Shown here piece by piece: positions 1 through 8,830 of a stretch of 64,000 nt of DNA. The position numbers and the translations under genes are program-made. The notes beneath the pieces are model-generated. The model saw nothing but the letters and a program-made list of their open reading frames with translations, had not been told where the DNA came from and did no database searches. Every line of letters begins with the position of its first letter. Position 1 is the first letter of the stretch. The stretch spans positions 2,505,501 through 2,569,500 of the forward strand of contig NZ_CP159992.1 in NCBI RefSeq assembly GCF_040702995.1. The letters are read 5' to 3'. The DNA comes from Paenibacillus sp. AN1007. Lineage in GTDB: Bacteria; Bacillota; Bacilli; Paenibacillales; Paenibacillaceae.

Positions 1-307
1 TGCAGGATCTATCCATTTCTTAACCGTTCTTTGTATCAACATTTGAAGTTTTTGATCGTTCAACATGAATTCATCATCCAATCATATCGTATAATCCCTA
101 ATTATACCTCTTTAATAAAATTTATGTACCACTAAAGTGCAGATCGTTTGTATACTTAAAAAGCCGCTTAATGACAGCGGCAGTATCATAAAAGCTTATT
201 GTTTCATTTCTTTACATCGATTATTTTCTTCGGGTGCCTAACACATCAAGATACTGTAAAATAAAGCATGGGGATTATGGTTCTTTGCAGCATAGGGGGG
301 AAATGAC
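1..307. other. Non-coding stretch at the window start
   Basis: No convincing gene is seen here. The stretch is AT-rich and includes the upstream region of the histidine kinase gene that starts at 308. A hairpin at 162-181 looks like a minus-strand terminator and is listed separately. A run of G at 295-300, just before the kinase start, serves as its ribosome binding site. No clear sigma-A promoter for the kinase could be chosen. Confidence 0.5.
155..182 (-). terminator. Orphan minus-strand hairpin terminator
   Basis: GCCGCT at 163-168 pairs with AGCGGC at 176-181. Read on the minus strand the hairpin is followed by a T run (AAAA on the plus strand just before it). No minus-strand gene lies immediately upstream of it inside the window, so what it terminates is unknown. 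Confidence 0.45.
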
Positions 308-2038
308 ATGTTGAAGGAAACGTTTTCAAAAGAAAATGCCTCTATTTTTCAGAAGCTGGCGCTTGGTCTGATTTTGATGTTTGTACTGATTATCTTGATC
401 TTCTGGTGGATCTATCGATTAAACGTAGACGAAATTCAGCGTGAGCTGCAGAAGAATAAACTGGGCGAAGTACGCTTCATGTCTTCCCAGCTGTCTAATC
501 AATTTGAGCAGGTATTAATGAATGCGCTGACATTATCCGAGGATCAGTCGGTTAGAGGGTATACGTATGCCCTCACTTACGGGAATGATTTTGCTAAATA
601 CAAAGCCAAGCTGGAGCTGATTGAGAAGCTGGCCCTTAACAGTGCCTCCACCGCATGGAACAATACGATCATTCTATACTATCCGGATGAGAAGGCTACT
701 GTATCTTCGGATCGCAATTTTTCATTTCAGCCGTTCATCATGTCCGAAGATCCGTTGGATAAATGGATGTTACATATGAACAAGGATGGTACGGGGTATT
801 ATTCGCATCTTACCAAGGGACATCGAGGACCGATGTACATTGAGATCCGGATATCACTCGAAGTGCTGCAGAAAATGATGTCTGAATATACTTCCGGGAC
901 ACCGATGCTGTATGATTCGCATTTTAAAACAGCCATTCGGGGAGCGGGTTCCTCACAACTTGCCGAAGCTGACACACAGGTTATTCCGCAGATCAGAGAT
1001 GATAGCGGTTTCTTCGAAATCGCATTTCAGGATCAGAATTATTTCATTAGTTATATGAAAGCAAGTATTCTCGATTTGTACTTTATTGATTACCATCTCA
1101 CCAATCAGCTGCAGCAGTCCATCTCACGTAACAATACGCTGTTTGTGCTGGCCCTTGCAGCGCTGCTCCTGCTCTCTCTGCTGTATACGCTGGCGCTGCG
1201 GAATCAGATCCAACAACCGATTATCCGTCTTCGCAAAGCAATCGATCGTTTTGACCGGGGAGATTTCTCCAGCCGTGTGGATGAAACACAGACTCTTGAA
1301 TTTCGAATATTAGGGCGGTCATTTAATCGGATGGCCGAGAATACCCAAACGTTAATAGAGCAGGTGCTGCTTGGAGAGCTTTCGGTCAAAGAGGCCAGGT
1401 TGAAGCAGTATCAGGCCCAAATCAATCCACATTTTCTATACAACTGTCTGAACTATATTCAGAGCAAATCCAGTGTAAAAGACTATGAATCTGTGACCGC
1501 CATGACCCTGGAGCTGGCTGCCTATTGCCGTTACATTCACCGCATTGAAGATTTGGATTCTTCGCTGGGTGAAGAACTTCGGTTTGTGAATCATTACATG
1601 TCCATCATACATATGCGAAAAAAAAGTATTACCTGTGAGATTCATGTGCCCAAACAGCTTCTATCCATACGGATCCCTCGCATGATCCTGCAGCCGCTCG
1701 TTGAGAATGGTGTCAAACACGGGATAGAACCCTCCATGGGTCCCGGGAAAATTACGATTCGTGCAGAGCAGGATCAAGAGTTCATACGTATTACAGTTGC
1801 AGACAATGGCGTAGGCATGCCTGCAGAACGGCTTGCACTTATCAGCCAACATATGGATGAAATAACCCGTCCGGAAGAACAGATTGGAACAGGAGTCCGA
1901 AATGTGAATCAGCGATTGAAGCTCACCTACGGCAAACGGTCAGGGCTCTCGATAGAGTCCGGCTTATATGAAGGAACGGTGTGTATCATTACTATACATA
2001 AGGAGGATATTGCAGATGCATCAGATTCTGTTAGTTGA
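308..2038 (+). CDS. YesM-type sensor histidine kinase
   Basis: This is a 576-residue membrane histidine kinase of the YesM (HPK7-like) group that usually senses carbohydrates or their binding proteins. Membrane segments are at about residues 15-36 and 277-297 and enclose an extracellular sensor region. A HAMP-like linker follows. The phosphoacceptor His375 sits in QINPHFLYNC, and ATPase motifs near the C-terminus include NGVKHG and DNGVGMP. The ATG is preceded by a G-rich ribosome binding site. The gene overlaps its response regulator by 23 bases, so the two are almost certainly co-translated. Its neighbour is the importer operon at 3756-7350, which is its probable target. Confidence 0.93.
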   Translation: MLKETFSKENASIFQKLALGLILMFVLIILIFWWIYRLNVDEIQRELQKNKLGEVRFMSSQLSNQFEQVLMNALTLSEDQSVRGYTYALTYGNDFAKYKAKLELIEKLALNSASTAWNNTIILYYPDEKATVSSDRNFSFQPFIMSEDPLDKWMLHMNKDGTGYYSHLTKGHRGPMYIEIRISLEVLQKMMSEYTSGTPMLYDSHFKTAIRGAGSSQLAEADTQVIPQIRDDSGFFEIAFQDQNYFISYMKASILDLYFIDYHLTNQLQQSISRNNTLFVLALAALLLLSLLYTLALRNQIQQPIIRLRKAIDRFDRGDFSSRVDETQTLEFRILGRSFNRMAENTQTLIEQVLLGELSVKEARLKQYQAQINPHFLYNCLNYIQSKSSVKDYESVTAMTLELAAYCRYIHRIEDLDSSLGEELRFVNHYMSIIHMRKKSITCEIHVPKQLLSIRIPRMILQPLVENGVKHGIEPSMGPGKITIRAEQDQEFIRITVADNGVGMPAERLALISQHMDEITRPEEQIGTGVRNVNQRLKLTYGKRSGLSIESGLYEGTVCIITIHKEDIADASDSVS

Positions 2039-3656
2039 CGACGAATCCTATGTGATTGACGATCTGGAGATCTCATTTCCATGGGATCAGTATCGTATTG
2101 AGCATATTCACAAAGCATACTCCGGCATGCATGCATTATCCATTCTGGAGGAACAAACGGTAGACATTGTGATCACGGATATTTCAATGCCTGTCATGAA
2201 CGGACTTGAACTAATCCGGCAGATCAAGGCGGTAAAACCTAACCTGCCCTGCATTTTGCTTACTGGTTATGCCGAGTTTGAGTATGCCAAAGAAGCGACG
2301 AAATATGGTGTTGTCGAGTATCTATTGAAACCGCTGGATGTCGAAAAACTGGCCTCCTGTCTGAAAAAAACGGTACTGTCCATTGAAGAGCAAATCCGCA
2401 GGGCCTTGTCCTATGAACAGGCGATGAACTCATTTCGCGAACATCTTCCCTCACTCAAAGACAAGCTGCTGAATCACTTGCTGCAGGGGAATCGTTATAC
2501 TGCAGATGTTCTTAACGACAAACTGGGCCGCTACCATCTACCCTTCCATGCGGAAGATGATGTGCAGCTCGTCCTGGTTCGGCTGGAAGAACAGTTTACG
2601 CGGCATACAACGAGAAGTCTGCAGTTGTTTGAATATGCGGTGACCAATATTGCCTGTGAGTTATTTAATACGGCTTTTCATACCTGGCACTGCAGGGATC
2701 ATTACGATTATCTGGTCTTCATATTAAAGCCTGTTGGAGCTGGAGTCGATGAATCCAATGCTTCACCAGAGAGGAATCACAGCGAGCAGACCGTGAAGCA
2801 AAGTCAGGATCTTACACATCTTTCACTGCAGCTGCACCATAATGTCAACGAATATCTGAAAGGAGGCATTTCGGTCATCCTGAGCCATAAGGGCACATTC
2901 CAGTGTGATATCCGTGATATGTACGAGCAGGCCATATCGGCCCTTAAAAAGCAAGTAGGCAATGGTACCGGATACTTCCTCTCCCTTGAGGAAAATTACC
3001 GCTCTGTCTCTATACGTTCACTGCATATTTTGTATGAACCGCCAACCTTTAATCATCTGCTGGAAACAGGACAATGGGAGATGTTCAAGGAACGCCTGAA
3101 CCGCATCAAGGCTGGGTACAGTGCGCTGCCTGAGCAAACCGAAGAACAACTGGACGAGATTCAGATTGTTTTGTTATCTGCCTATCATTACATTGCCCAT
3201 AAAAATCATACGCTGTTATCCGATCTGGTTGGAAATGAGGCCATTCCTCGTGTCCCCTATCGTTCGGTATCCCAGCTTACGGATTGGGCTGAAAACATGC
3301 TTGATCGATTACAAGTGAAACTGGAAGAACAGTCTTTCGATGAACAGCATGACGTCATTCATCAGATCAAGTCGTTTGTCTCGGCTAATCTGCATTCTCT
3401 CAGTCTTCAATCGATTGCAGATCATGTATCGTTACATCCCGTCTATGTGTCCAAGCTGTTTAAACAATTTCAAGGCATAAGCTTAAGTGAGTATATTTTA
3501 AGTGTCAAAATGGATCTTGCTCTCTACCTGCTGAATCATTCGCAGGATAAAGTATATGAAATCTCCGACAAGCTGGGGTATGCCAACTCCCAATATTTCA
3601 TCAAGGTGTTTCGCGATAAATTCGGCATGACACCGCAGGAGTACCGGGAGCAGTAA
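2016..3656 (+). CDS. YesN-type response regulator, AraC-family output
   Basis: This 546-residue response regulator pairs with the upstream YesM-type kinase. The receiver domain covers about residues 1-120, with acidic residues in LLVDDE and phosphoacceptor Asp55 in VITDISMPV. A long middle region follows, and an AraC-type double helix-turn-helix ends the protein (about 445-546, with KLGYANSQYFIKVFRDKFG). I place the start at 2016 because AAGGAGG at 2000-2006 lies 9 bases upstream and the receiver domain begins there. A longer reading from 1968 would add 16 residues with no family match. It likely activates the nearby lplABC-type operon. Confidence 0.92.
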   Translation: MHQILLVDDESYVIDDLEISFPWDQYRIEHIHKAYSGMHALSILEEQTVDIVITDISMPVMNGLELIRQIKAVKPNLPCILLTGYAEFEYAKEATKYGVVEYLLKPLDVEKLASCLKKTVLSIEEQIRRALSYEQAMNSFREHLPSLKDKLLNHLLQGNRYTADVLNDKLGRYHLPFHAEDDVQLVLVRLEEQFTRHTTRSLQLFEYAVTNIACELFNTAFHTWHCRDHYDYLVFILKPVGAGVDESNASPERNHSEQTVKQSQDLTHLSLQLHHNVNEYLKGGISVILSHKGTFQCDIRDMYEQAISALKKQVGNGTGYFLSLEENYRSVSIRSLHILYEPPTFNHLLETGQWEMFKERLNRIKAGYSALPEQTEEQLDEIQIVLLSAYHYIAHKNHTLLSDLVGNEAIPRVPYRSVSQLTDWAENMLDRLQVKLEEQSFDEQHDVIHQIKSFVSANLHSLSLQSIADHVSLHPVYVSKLFKQFQGISLSEYILSVKMDLALYLLNHSQDKVYEISDKLGYANSQYFIKVFRDKFGMTPQEYREQ

Positions 3657-3697
3657 AGCGGAGTATCGTGAAGAAAGCCAACGTAAACAAACTAAAA

Positions 3698-3755
3698 AAC
3701 CGCACTTCATGTACAAGGAGGTTCGTTTACCTCTGTACATGAGTGCGGTTCGTTT
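3698..3755. terminator. Bidirectional terminator between convergent operons
   Basis: An imperfect inverted repeat has arms AACCGCACT...TGTACA at 3698-3716 and TGTACATGAGTGCGGTT at 3734-3750. T runs lie on the plus side after the stem and an A run lies before it. It separates the response regulator ending at 3656 from the binding-protein gene that ends at 3756 on the other strand. Confidence 0.85.
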
Positions 3756-5441
3756 TTATTTTATCGTATCATACCAAGCATTGACTTCTTCCGTAATTTC
3801 TTTGCCTCCAGAAGACATGTACTGCTGCGCAAAAGTATCAAATTCATCAATCGGTGCCTGACCATAAATGATTTTGTTCAATACTTCTTTTTCCAGCTTG
3901 GTCAGCATATCGCCTCTGGAAACCTGTGTCTTTGTCGGAACCCCCGTGAACATTTGAGGCATTACAATATCTTTTTGATCAATAACAATTTTGGCCGCCT
4001 TAATCTGTTCAGGGATACGGTCCGCCAGGTTTTTCTCATATTGAGTGGTCGGCTCTTTACCATTCGCAAGGTCAGCTAGCGTATTCATCATCAGGTTAGG
4101 AATGATCGCTCCATCAAAGGTTAATGAATAACGGATCGCATCAATCCAGCCGCCCGGAATTTTATCGCTTTGCTGCTCTTTATATACCTCACCGTCAGGG
4201 CCAATATCATAATCATAACCTTTGGCAAACCCGTGTACGAACGTTGTGCTGTCCGGATTAGCCCAGTGATCAAACAGATAGTTCTGGTACACAAAGAAAG
4301 CGTCTTTGTGTTCCATATCTTTGTTAATCAGAACAGCACCCGTACTAATTGGTGTTCCGTGGCGTCCCATTTTACCGTCAGGACCAGCCGGAAGTGGATA
4401 TGCTTTATATTCAGCATCCGGCACATTTTGCTGCAGATCCGGAATCGGCCAGCCTGTCATCCAATAAGGACCAACGATAATACCCGACTTGCCTGCAGTA
4501 AATGCTTCAGCGGCTTTGGGCTCATCATACAGCCCTGATTCTTTATCAATGTAACCTTTCTCCATCCACTCTTTCATCTTCTCCAGTGCCGGTTTCATCT
4601 CGGGCTGGATCGAACCGTATGCAAGTGTACCGTCGGCTGCTTTATTCCACTGATTCGGCATCGCTCCAAACATGCCGAAGATCCAGCCGGAGTCTGCCAT
4701 CCATGTGTTCAAATTGTTTTTGAACCCTACAGAGAGAGCGACGGTATCCTTTTTCCCGTTTCCGTCCGGGTCTTGATTGACGAAGGCATCCATCACCGTT
4801 TCTAATTCATCTAATGTTGTTGGTGCCTTCAGGTTCAACTTCTTAAGCCAGTCTTCACGAATGTACATTACTGGATCATTATTGTAAGCGTTCTCCAGAA
4901 TGGGGATTGCCATTCGTTTACCATCACGGATGTAAGGATTCCATACATTCGGATCTTCGGCCATCGCTTTCTTATACGTATCGGAAGCATATTTATCGAA
5001 CAGTTCGCCCGCATCGATGAATTGACCAGATTCGATTAAATCACTGATTAATGTTTGGCTGCCGCGGAAAGAAATAATATCCGGCATTTTCTGACCCGAT
5101 GTCAGCATGAGACGAAGTTTGGTCTGGTATGCATTATTTTGTTCACTGACCGTCCACAAATACTTGATGTCGATTCCAAGTGTGTCATGAGCCCATTTCG
5201 TGTGAACGTTATTTTCAATATTTTCTCCATTTTTAAACTTCAGACTGCTGGTGATCGGAAAAACAGTAGAGATGGTAACAGGTTCAACATACTTGCCGTT
5301 CTCAAACGGAGCGGAATAAAATTCGCTGCTGTCGCCGGACTTGGTTTCGGATGTGGAATCATTGCTGCACGCTGCGAGTACGCCAGATAACATTGCGGCA
5401 GCCATTAGAATGCGAAGCGGCTTTTTCCATGTTTTTAACAT
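3756..5441 (-). CDS. LplA-type extracellular sugar-binding lipoprotein
   Basis: This is a 561-residue solute-binding protein of a carbohydrate ABC importer. The N-terminus is a lipoprotein signal with lipobox LAAC and lipidated Cys25, so the mature protein is anchored outside the membrane. Length and the internal pattern (for example GPDGKMGRHG and WANPDSTTFVHGF) fit the LplA/YtcQ type of large oligosaccharide-binding proteins. It is the last gene of the operon, 47 bases after the LplC-type permease. The substrate is not clear from sequence. A plant polysaccharide oligomer is plausible from the family. Confidence 0.9.
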   Translation of the reverse strand: MLKTWKKPLRILMAAAMLSGVLAACSNDSTSETKSGDSSEFYSAPFENGKYVEPVTISTVFPITSSLKFKNGENIENNVHTKWAHDTLGIDIKYLWTVSEQNNAYQTKLRLMLTSGQKMPDIISFRGSQTLISDLIESGQFIDAGELFDKYASDTYKKAMAEDPNVWNPYIRDGKRMAIPILENAYNNDPVMYIREDWLKKLNLKAPTTLDELETVMDAFVNQDPDGNGKKDTVALSVGFKNNLNTWMADSGWIFGMFGAMPNQWNKAADGTLAYGSIQPEMKPALEKMKEWMEKGYIDKESGLYDEPKAAEAFTAGKSGIIVGPYWMTGWPIPDLQQNVPDAEYKAYPLPAGPDGKMGRHGTPISTGAVLINKDMEHKDAFFVYQNYLFDHWANPDSTTFVHGFAKGYDYDIGPDGEVYKEQQSDKIPGGWIDAIRYSLTFDGAIIPNLMMNTLADLANGKEPTTQYEKNLADRIPEQIKAAKIVIDQKDIVMPQMFTGVPTKTQVSRGDMLTKLEKEVLNKIIYGQAPIDEFDTFAQQYMSSGGKEITEEVNAWYDTIK

Positions 5442-5488
5442 TTTCTCTCCCCCATATGGTTATATATTTGGCTAAATCTGAATTCGTG

Positions 5489-6367
5489 TTACTCCTTCAC
5501 AGCACCCAGTACAATGCCTTTAACAAAAAAGCGCTGCAGCAGTGGGTACACAATCAAAATCGGAGCCATGCCAATGAAAATCTGGGCAGCTTTGATCGTG
5601 CGCTGTGAGATGTTCTCCAGATCCTCGGGACGCACAGACACTTTGCTGAAGTCCTGCTGTACGATAATGGTCTGCAGGAAGGTCGCAAGAGGATATTTTT
5701 CGTGATCGGTCAGGAAAATCAATCCATCGAACCAGGCATTCCAGTGTCCTACCATAGAGAACAGAGATAGTGTGGCGATGGCCGGCATCGATACAGGCAG
5801 AAATACAGAGATCAATGTTCGGAAGTAACCCGCACCATCAATGAAGGCGGCCTCCTCCAGCTCTCTCGGCACATTGCGGAAGAAATTCAGTAACAGAATC
5901 ATGTTCCAGACGGATACGGCTCCAGGTAATATCAGCACCCACATCGTATTCAGCAAATTCAGCTTCTGGATAAGAATGTAGAACGGAATTAATCCTCCAC
6001 TGAACAGCATCGTAAATACAAAATACCAAGTATAGATATTACGACGTTTGAAGCTTCGATTTTCCCGGGATAACGGATAAGCTGCCAGAATGACAACAAT
6101 CATGCTGAGCAGTGTACCCAGCACGGTTCGCTGTACAGCAACCCATAGGGAACGGATGAAGTTCTCATTCGCTAATGTCTTGGCGTAAGCATCGAAGGTA
6201 AACTCAACTGGAAACAGTCCAACCAGATTCGCATTGGCAGCTGCTTTACCGCTGAAGGAGACCGCGAGAATGTGAATCAACGGGATAATACAGAGCAGTG
6301 ACAGCAGTATAAGGAACGTATAATTGAACACGGTAAAGACTTTATAAGGTTTGGTTTTATGATACAT
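5489..6367 (-). CDS. LplC/YtcP-type carbohydrate ABC transporter permease
   Basis: This 292-residue inner-membrane permease has six predicted membrane segments. The cytoplasmic coupling motif EEAAFIDGAGYFRTLISVFLPVSMP lies at about residues 180-205 (seen in shorter pieces as EEAAFIDGAG). The C-terminus GIVLGAVKE is typical of the LplC/YtcP branch. It follows the LplB-type permease by 17 bases and precedes the binding-protein gene. Together they make a CUT1-type importer. No ATPase gene is present, as is normal for these systems, which share an MsmX-like ATPase. Confidence 0.9.
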   Translation of the reverse strand: MYHKTKPYKVFTVFNYTFLILLSLLCIIPLIHILAVSFSGKAAANANLVGLFPVEFTFDAYAKTLANENFIRSLWVAVQRTVLGTLLSMIVVILAAYPLSRENRSFKRRNIYTWYFVFTMLFSGGLIPFYILIQKLNLLNTMWVLILPGAVSVWNMILLLNFFRNVPRELEEAAFIDGAGYFRTLISVFLPVSMPAIATLSLFSMVGHWNAWFDGLIFLTDHEKYPLATFLQTIIVQQDFSKVSVRPEDLENISQRTIKAAQIFIGMAPILIVYPLLQRFFVKGIVLGAVKE

Positions 6368-6384
6368 GCCGTGAGGTCTCCTTT

Positions 6385-7350
6385 CTAGAAAATACGGTAA
6401 TTCGCAAATTTATAAGCTGCACGGTATGCGATCACAATCAGAACGAATCCGACAACCGATTTGAAGAGTCCAACTGCAGCCGAAAATCCAAACTTCCCAT
6501 CGATCAGACCTACCCGATACACGAAGGTATCAATGATATCACCTTTATCGTAAACGAGTGGATTGTATAGATTGAATATCTGGTCGAATCCTCCGTTTAA
6601 AATATTTCCGAGCGACAGCGTGCCTACAACAATCATGATCGGAATCAGAGCTGGAATCGTAATGGACCACGTCTGCTGCCATCGGTTCGCTCCATCCACT
6701 TCTGCCGCCTCGTACAGGGATGGATTAATGCCTGCCAGCGAGGCGAGAAAGATAATCGCGCCGAATCCGAATTCTTTCCAGATATCACTTGTGACCACAA
6801 CAATTCTAAACCATGTACCTTCTCCGAGGAAGAAGATGGGTTCCAGGCCAAACACGGCCCCAAGGAACTGATTGATCATACCTTTGGTTGCCAGCATGTC
6901 CAGCAGTATTCCTCCAAGAATAACCCATGACAGAAAGTGCGGCAGGTAAACGAACGTTTGTATGCTCTTTTTGAAGGTTTCCTTCCGTACTTCATTCAGC
7001 AGCAGGGCAAAAACCAGCGGGGCAATCAGACCTCCAATCAGTTTCATTCCCGCAATAATTAAAGTGTTCCAGATCACCTGCACATTCTCCGGCATACTGA
7101 ACAGGAATTGGAAATGTTCCAGGCCAATCCAGGATGATTTGGCGAACCCGAGCCAAGGCTTGTAATCCTGAAAAGCAATGACTAATCCGCCCATAGGTAT
7201 GTACGCGAATATGAACGTCAGGACTACGGCTGGTAACAGCATGAGGTCCAGTACCAGCGTACGTTTGAAGCTTTTTTTACGCTTTGTACGCCGGGGACTC
7301 GGACGAATCACACCTTCTTGTACAGGTGCTGCGGATTCTGCATTATTCAT
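6385..7350 (-). CDS. LplB-type carbohydrate ABC transporter permease
   Basis: This 321-residue permease is the first gene of the importer operon. A basic cytoplasmic N-terminus (PSPRRTKRKKSFKR) precedes six membrane segments. The EAA coupling loop reads LYEAAEVDGANRWQQTW, and the ending YRAAYKFANYRIF is typical for LplB relatives. It forms the heterodimer with the next permease and receives sugar from the lipoprotein encoded last in the operon. A candidate promoter lies at 7423-7449. Confidence 0.9.
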   Translation of the reverse strand: MNNAESAAPVQEGVIRPSPRRTKRKKSFKRTLVLDLMLLPAVVLTFIFAYIPMGGLVIAFQDYKPWLGFAKSSWIGLEHFQFLFSMPENVQVIWNTLIIAGMKLIGGLIAPLVFALLLNEVRKETFKKSIQTFVYLPHFLSWVILGGILLDMLATKGMINQFLGAVFGLEPIFFLGEGTWFRIVVVTSDIWKEFGFGAIIFLASLAGINPSLYEAAEVDGANRWQQTWSITIPALIPIMIVVGTLSLGNILNGGFDQIFNLYNPLVYDKGDIIDTFVYRVGLIDGKFGFSAAVGLFKSVVGFVLIVIAYRAAYKFANYRIF

Positions 7351-7422
7351 TCGTGTGCTCCCCCTCTTTCTCTATTCTCTCCAGAGCTATCAGTCAAAGG
7401 TCTGCTGTATCTCCGTATAATC

Positions 7423-7449
7423 AGTATAGATTCGCTGCCTTCATGTCAA
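7423..7449 (-). promoter_or_regulatory. Candidate sigma-A promoter for lplB-lplC-lplA
   Basis: On the minus strand TTGACA (7444-7449) is followed after 15 bases by TATACT (7423-7428). The 15-base spacing is short for sigma-A, which fits a promoter that needs an activator such as the YesN-type regulator. That dependence is inferred. Confidence 0.45.
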
Positions 7450-7565
7450 CATGATAAAACGTTAGCTTTCATAACAAATTGTTAATATCAGCATGCTGTC
7501 ATCCAGCGAATTGACAAAGCAGCTCATTTTAATCGAGCGTCAGATCGTTTCTTTGAATGAATAGA

Positions 7566-7607
7566 GCCCTCATACTGTGGATAATTCCATCCACAGATAT
7601 GAGGGCG
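7566..7607. terminator. Hairpin downstream of the AviRa-like gene
   Basis: Arms GCCCTCATACTGTGGAT and ATCCACAGATATGAGGGC form a long imperfect stem. Only a short T run follows on the plus side and none is clear on the minus side, so termination strength for the minus-strand methyltransferase transcript is uncertain. Confidence 0.5.
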
Positions 7608-7664
7608 TTTTGAAGGCTGTGAAGTATATTCGTTATCATTTTCGCAGCATCAGCGTTCTCAAAT

Positions 7665-8396
7665 TCAGGATATCAGCTCGAATATTCCGATTTGCCTTTT
7701 CCCTACTTTGAAATACTGCAGTCTTTTGAATTTCTCGTGTTTTAACTTTTGGTCCTTATTTGCGATAATGGCTGCAATTGATTTTTCCGTGTCCATCCAT
7801 TTAGAAATCTGATCAAAAAAATCTGAAACAGGATTTGAACTATTCGTGATCCAATTAACCTTGTCCCCATAGGGTAAGTCTGTCATAACGATATTAAATG
7901 GATCATGGATATGCCTCTTCTCCGCAGTAGTAATATCGCCTTGGGCTATAACGATCTCTTTCAAAGCTGAGCATGCCGATTGTTTATTAAATTTCTCTAA
8001 ACTAGCCAAAGCTTCTTCATGCGATTTTTTCTGATACAAGGCCGTTAATCGAGTTAACTCTTCTTTACGCCGTGCTAATCCACCTGCAGTTAACAGAGAT
8101 AAGTTTCGTTCAGCCGTTCGAAGGACCTCGGGATTTATATCGGAAGCATGAATCTTATTTATAACATGACTGTGCATCAGCCCGATCACGGTCAACATAT
8201 AGGCACCACCACAACAGGGATCATATATGGAATAAGGGCCCTTGATTCCTTTTGTGTCGAGTATGCTGAAGCATCTTTGAACGATCTCACTGGATAATCT
8301 TACTGGAAACGAGGTGGTGCCCTGAGCATTATACAATACTCTGCCGCTTGCGAAGTCCTCATAATTAAGACTGCAAGTTTCAAATAAGTACTTCAT
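7665..8396 (-). CDS. AviRa-family 23S rRNA methyltransferase
   Basis: This 243-residue protein closely resembles AviRa of Streptomyces viridochromogenes, which methylates guanine 2535 of 23S rRNA and gives avilamycin/evernimicin resistance. Visible matches are TTSFPVRLSSEIVQRC (about 27-42), the SAM-binding motif DPCCGGAYMLTVIGL (59-73), ASDINPE (84-90), and the catalytic-type motif DLPYG (173-177). Length is close to AviRa (about 250). The ATG is preceded by GGAG with 9-base spacing and overlaps the stop of a 23-codon ORF as ATGA. A structured leader with terminator lies upstream. Family membership is recalled from memory. The target nucleotide in this organism and any resistance role are inferred. 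Confidence 0.8.
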   Translation of the reverse strand: MKYLFETCSLNYEDFASGRVLYNAQGTTSFPVRLSSEIVQRCFSILDTKGIKGPYSIYDPCCGGAYMLTVIGLMHSHVINKIHASDINPEVLRTAERNLSLLTAGGLARRKEELTRLTALYQKKSHEEALASLEKFNKQSACSALKEIVIAQGDITTAEKRHIHDPFNIVMTDLPYGDKVNWITNSSNPVSDFFDQISKWMDTEKSIAAIIANKDQKLKHEKFKRLQYFKVGKRQIGIFELIS

Positions 8397-8464
8397 TTAT
8401 TTATACTCCATTCAAATGCGATTTGAACAGCTCTCGTAAATCTATCTGAATTGCTAGGTCTCAT
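8393..8464 (-). CDS. Possible 23-residue upstream ORF coupled to the methyltransferase
   Basis: This short ORF starts MRPSNSDRF and ends FEWSINK. Its stop overlaps the methyltransferase start as ATGA, and AAGGAA lies about 10 bases before its own ATG. Its start overlaps the end of another short ORF. It could couple translation into the downstream gene. No family is recognised, and it may simply be chance. Confidence 0.35.
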   Translation of the reverse strand: MRPSNSDRFTRAVQIAFEWSINK

Positions 8465-8504
8465 GTAAGCAGTTTTCCTTAGGAAAAGAAGTATTTCTAT
8501 GCAT
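8454..8504 (-). CDS. Possible 16-residue leader peptide
   Basis: The ORF encodes MHRNTSFPKENCLHET and has AGAGGA just before its ATG. It ends inside the beginning of the 23-codon ORF, forming a chain of overlapping frames that leads to the methyltransferase. Leader peptides of this kind control several ribosome-methylase genes, but here the role is only inferred. Confidence 0.35.
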   Translation of the reverse strand: MHRNTSFPKENCLHET

Positions 8505-8547
8505 AAATCCTCTTTTTTTGGCACAATAAATAAAATAGTAAATGGAA

Positions 8548-8587
8548 ATAAAAAAGCCGCGGGTGAACAATTGTTCACCCGCGGCTT
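8548..8587 (-). terminator. Perfect-palindrome intrinsic terminator in the leader
   Basis: Positions 8554-8587 are a perfect 34-base palindrome centred on AACAATTGTT with GC-rich outer arms (GCCGCGGG). On the minus strand a run of at least six T follows. It stands between the promoter at 8831-8859 and the AviRa-like gene, in the right orientation to stop transcription before that gene. Confidence 0.85.
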
Positions 8588-8824
8588 CATTCCGTAAGTA
8601 CGCTTAATAAGAAACGGATCTCCCCGTTTCTAAGCATGTTATACGGATGCAGTGATGATAATTTGTTTCTTGACGGATACACGAGCGAGAGCATGTCAAA
8701 GCACACCCTACCTAGTTAAGTAGTATGCCGCAACCTCGCTTATGTCATATTAGGTTGATTAACCCTTAATGTCCGTCAAAAATACCATCATCATCACTGC
8801 ACATATCCCACCAATCTACTATTT
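8588..8824 (-). ncRNA. Structured leader RNA or small RNA upstream of the AviRa-like gene
   Basis: Transcription from the promoter at 8831-8859 would make about 275 bases before the terminator. The RNA folds convincingly by eye. An outer stem pairs 8790-8800 with 8649-8659 (11 of 11). An inner stem pairs 8773-8779 with 8670-8676. Within it lie a GCGAG/CTCGC stem and a GCATAC/GTGTGC hairpin. A second domain at about 8594-8647 has TCCGTA/TACGGA, GCTTA/TAAGC and AAACGG/CCGTTT pairings. No known riboswitch core was recognised, and T-box or 6S features were not convincing. It may be an attenuator leader or an independent small RNA. Confidence 0.6.
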
Positions 8825-8830
8825 GCCACA

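Larger units (their letters stand above)
7351..7664. other. Intergenic region upstream of the importer operon
   Basis: This 314-base gap holds a candidate minus-strand promoter at 7423-7449 for the lplB-type gene and an inverted repeat at 7566-7607 downstream of the AviRa-like gene. Nothing else recognisable was seen. Confidence 0.5.

Noticed and set aside
8393..8590. A 65-codon minus-strand frame ahead of the AviRa-like gene
   Set aside because: It starts inside the terminator palindrome and has no ribosome site there. Only its last 23 codons have plausible start signals.
8588..8824. T-box, 6S or SRP RNA as identity of the structured leader
   Set aside because: No T-box TGGNACCGCG-type element is present, the fold has an extra domain before the terminator unlike 6S, and no SRP core motif is seen.
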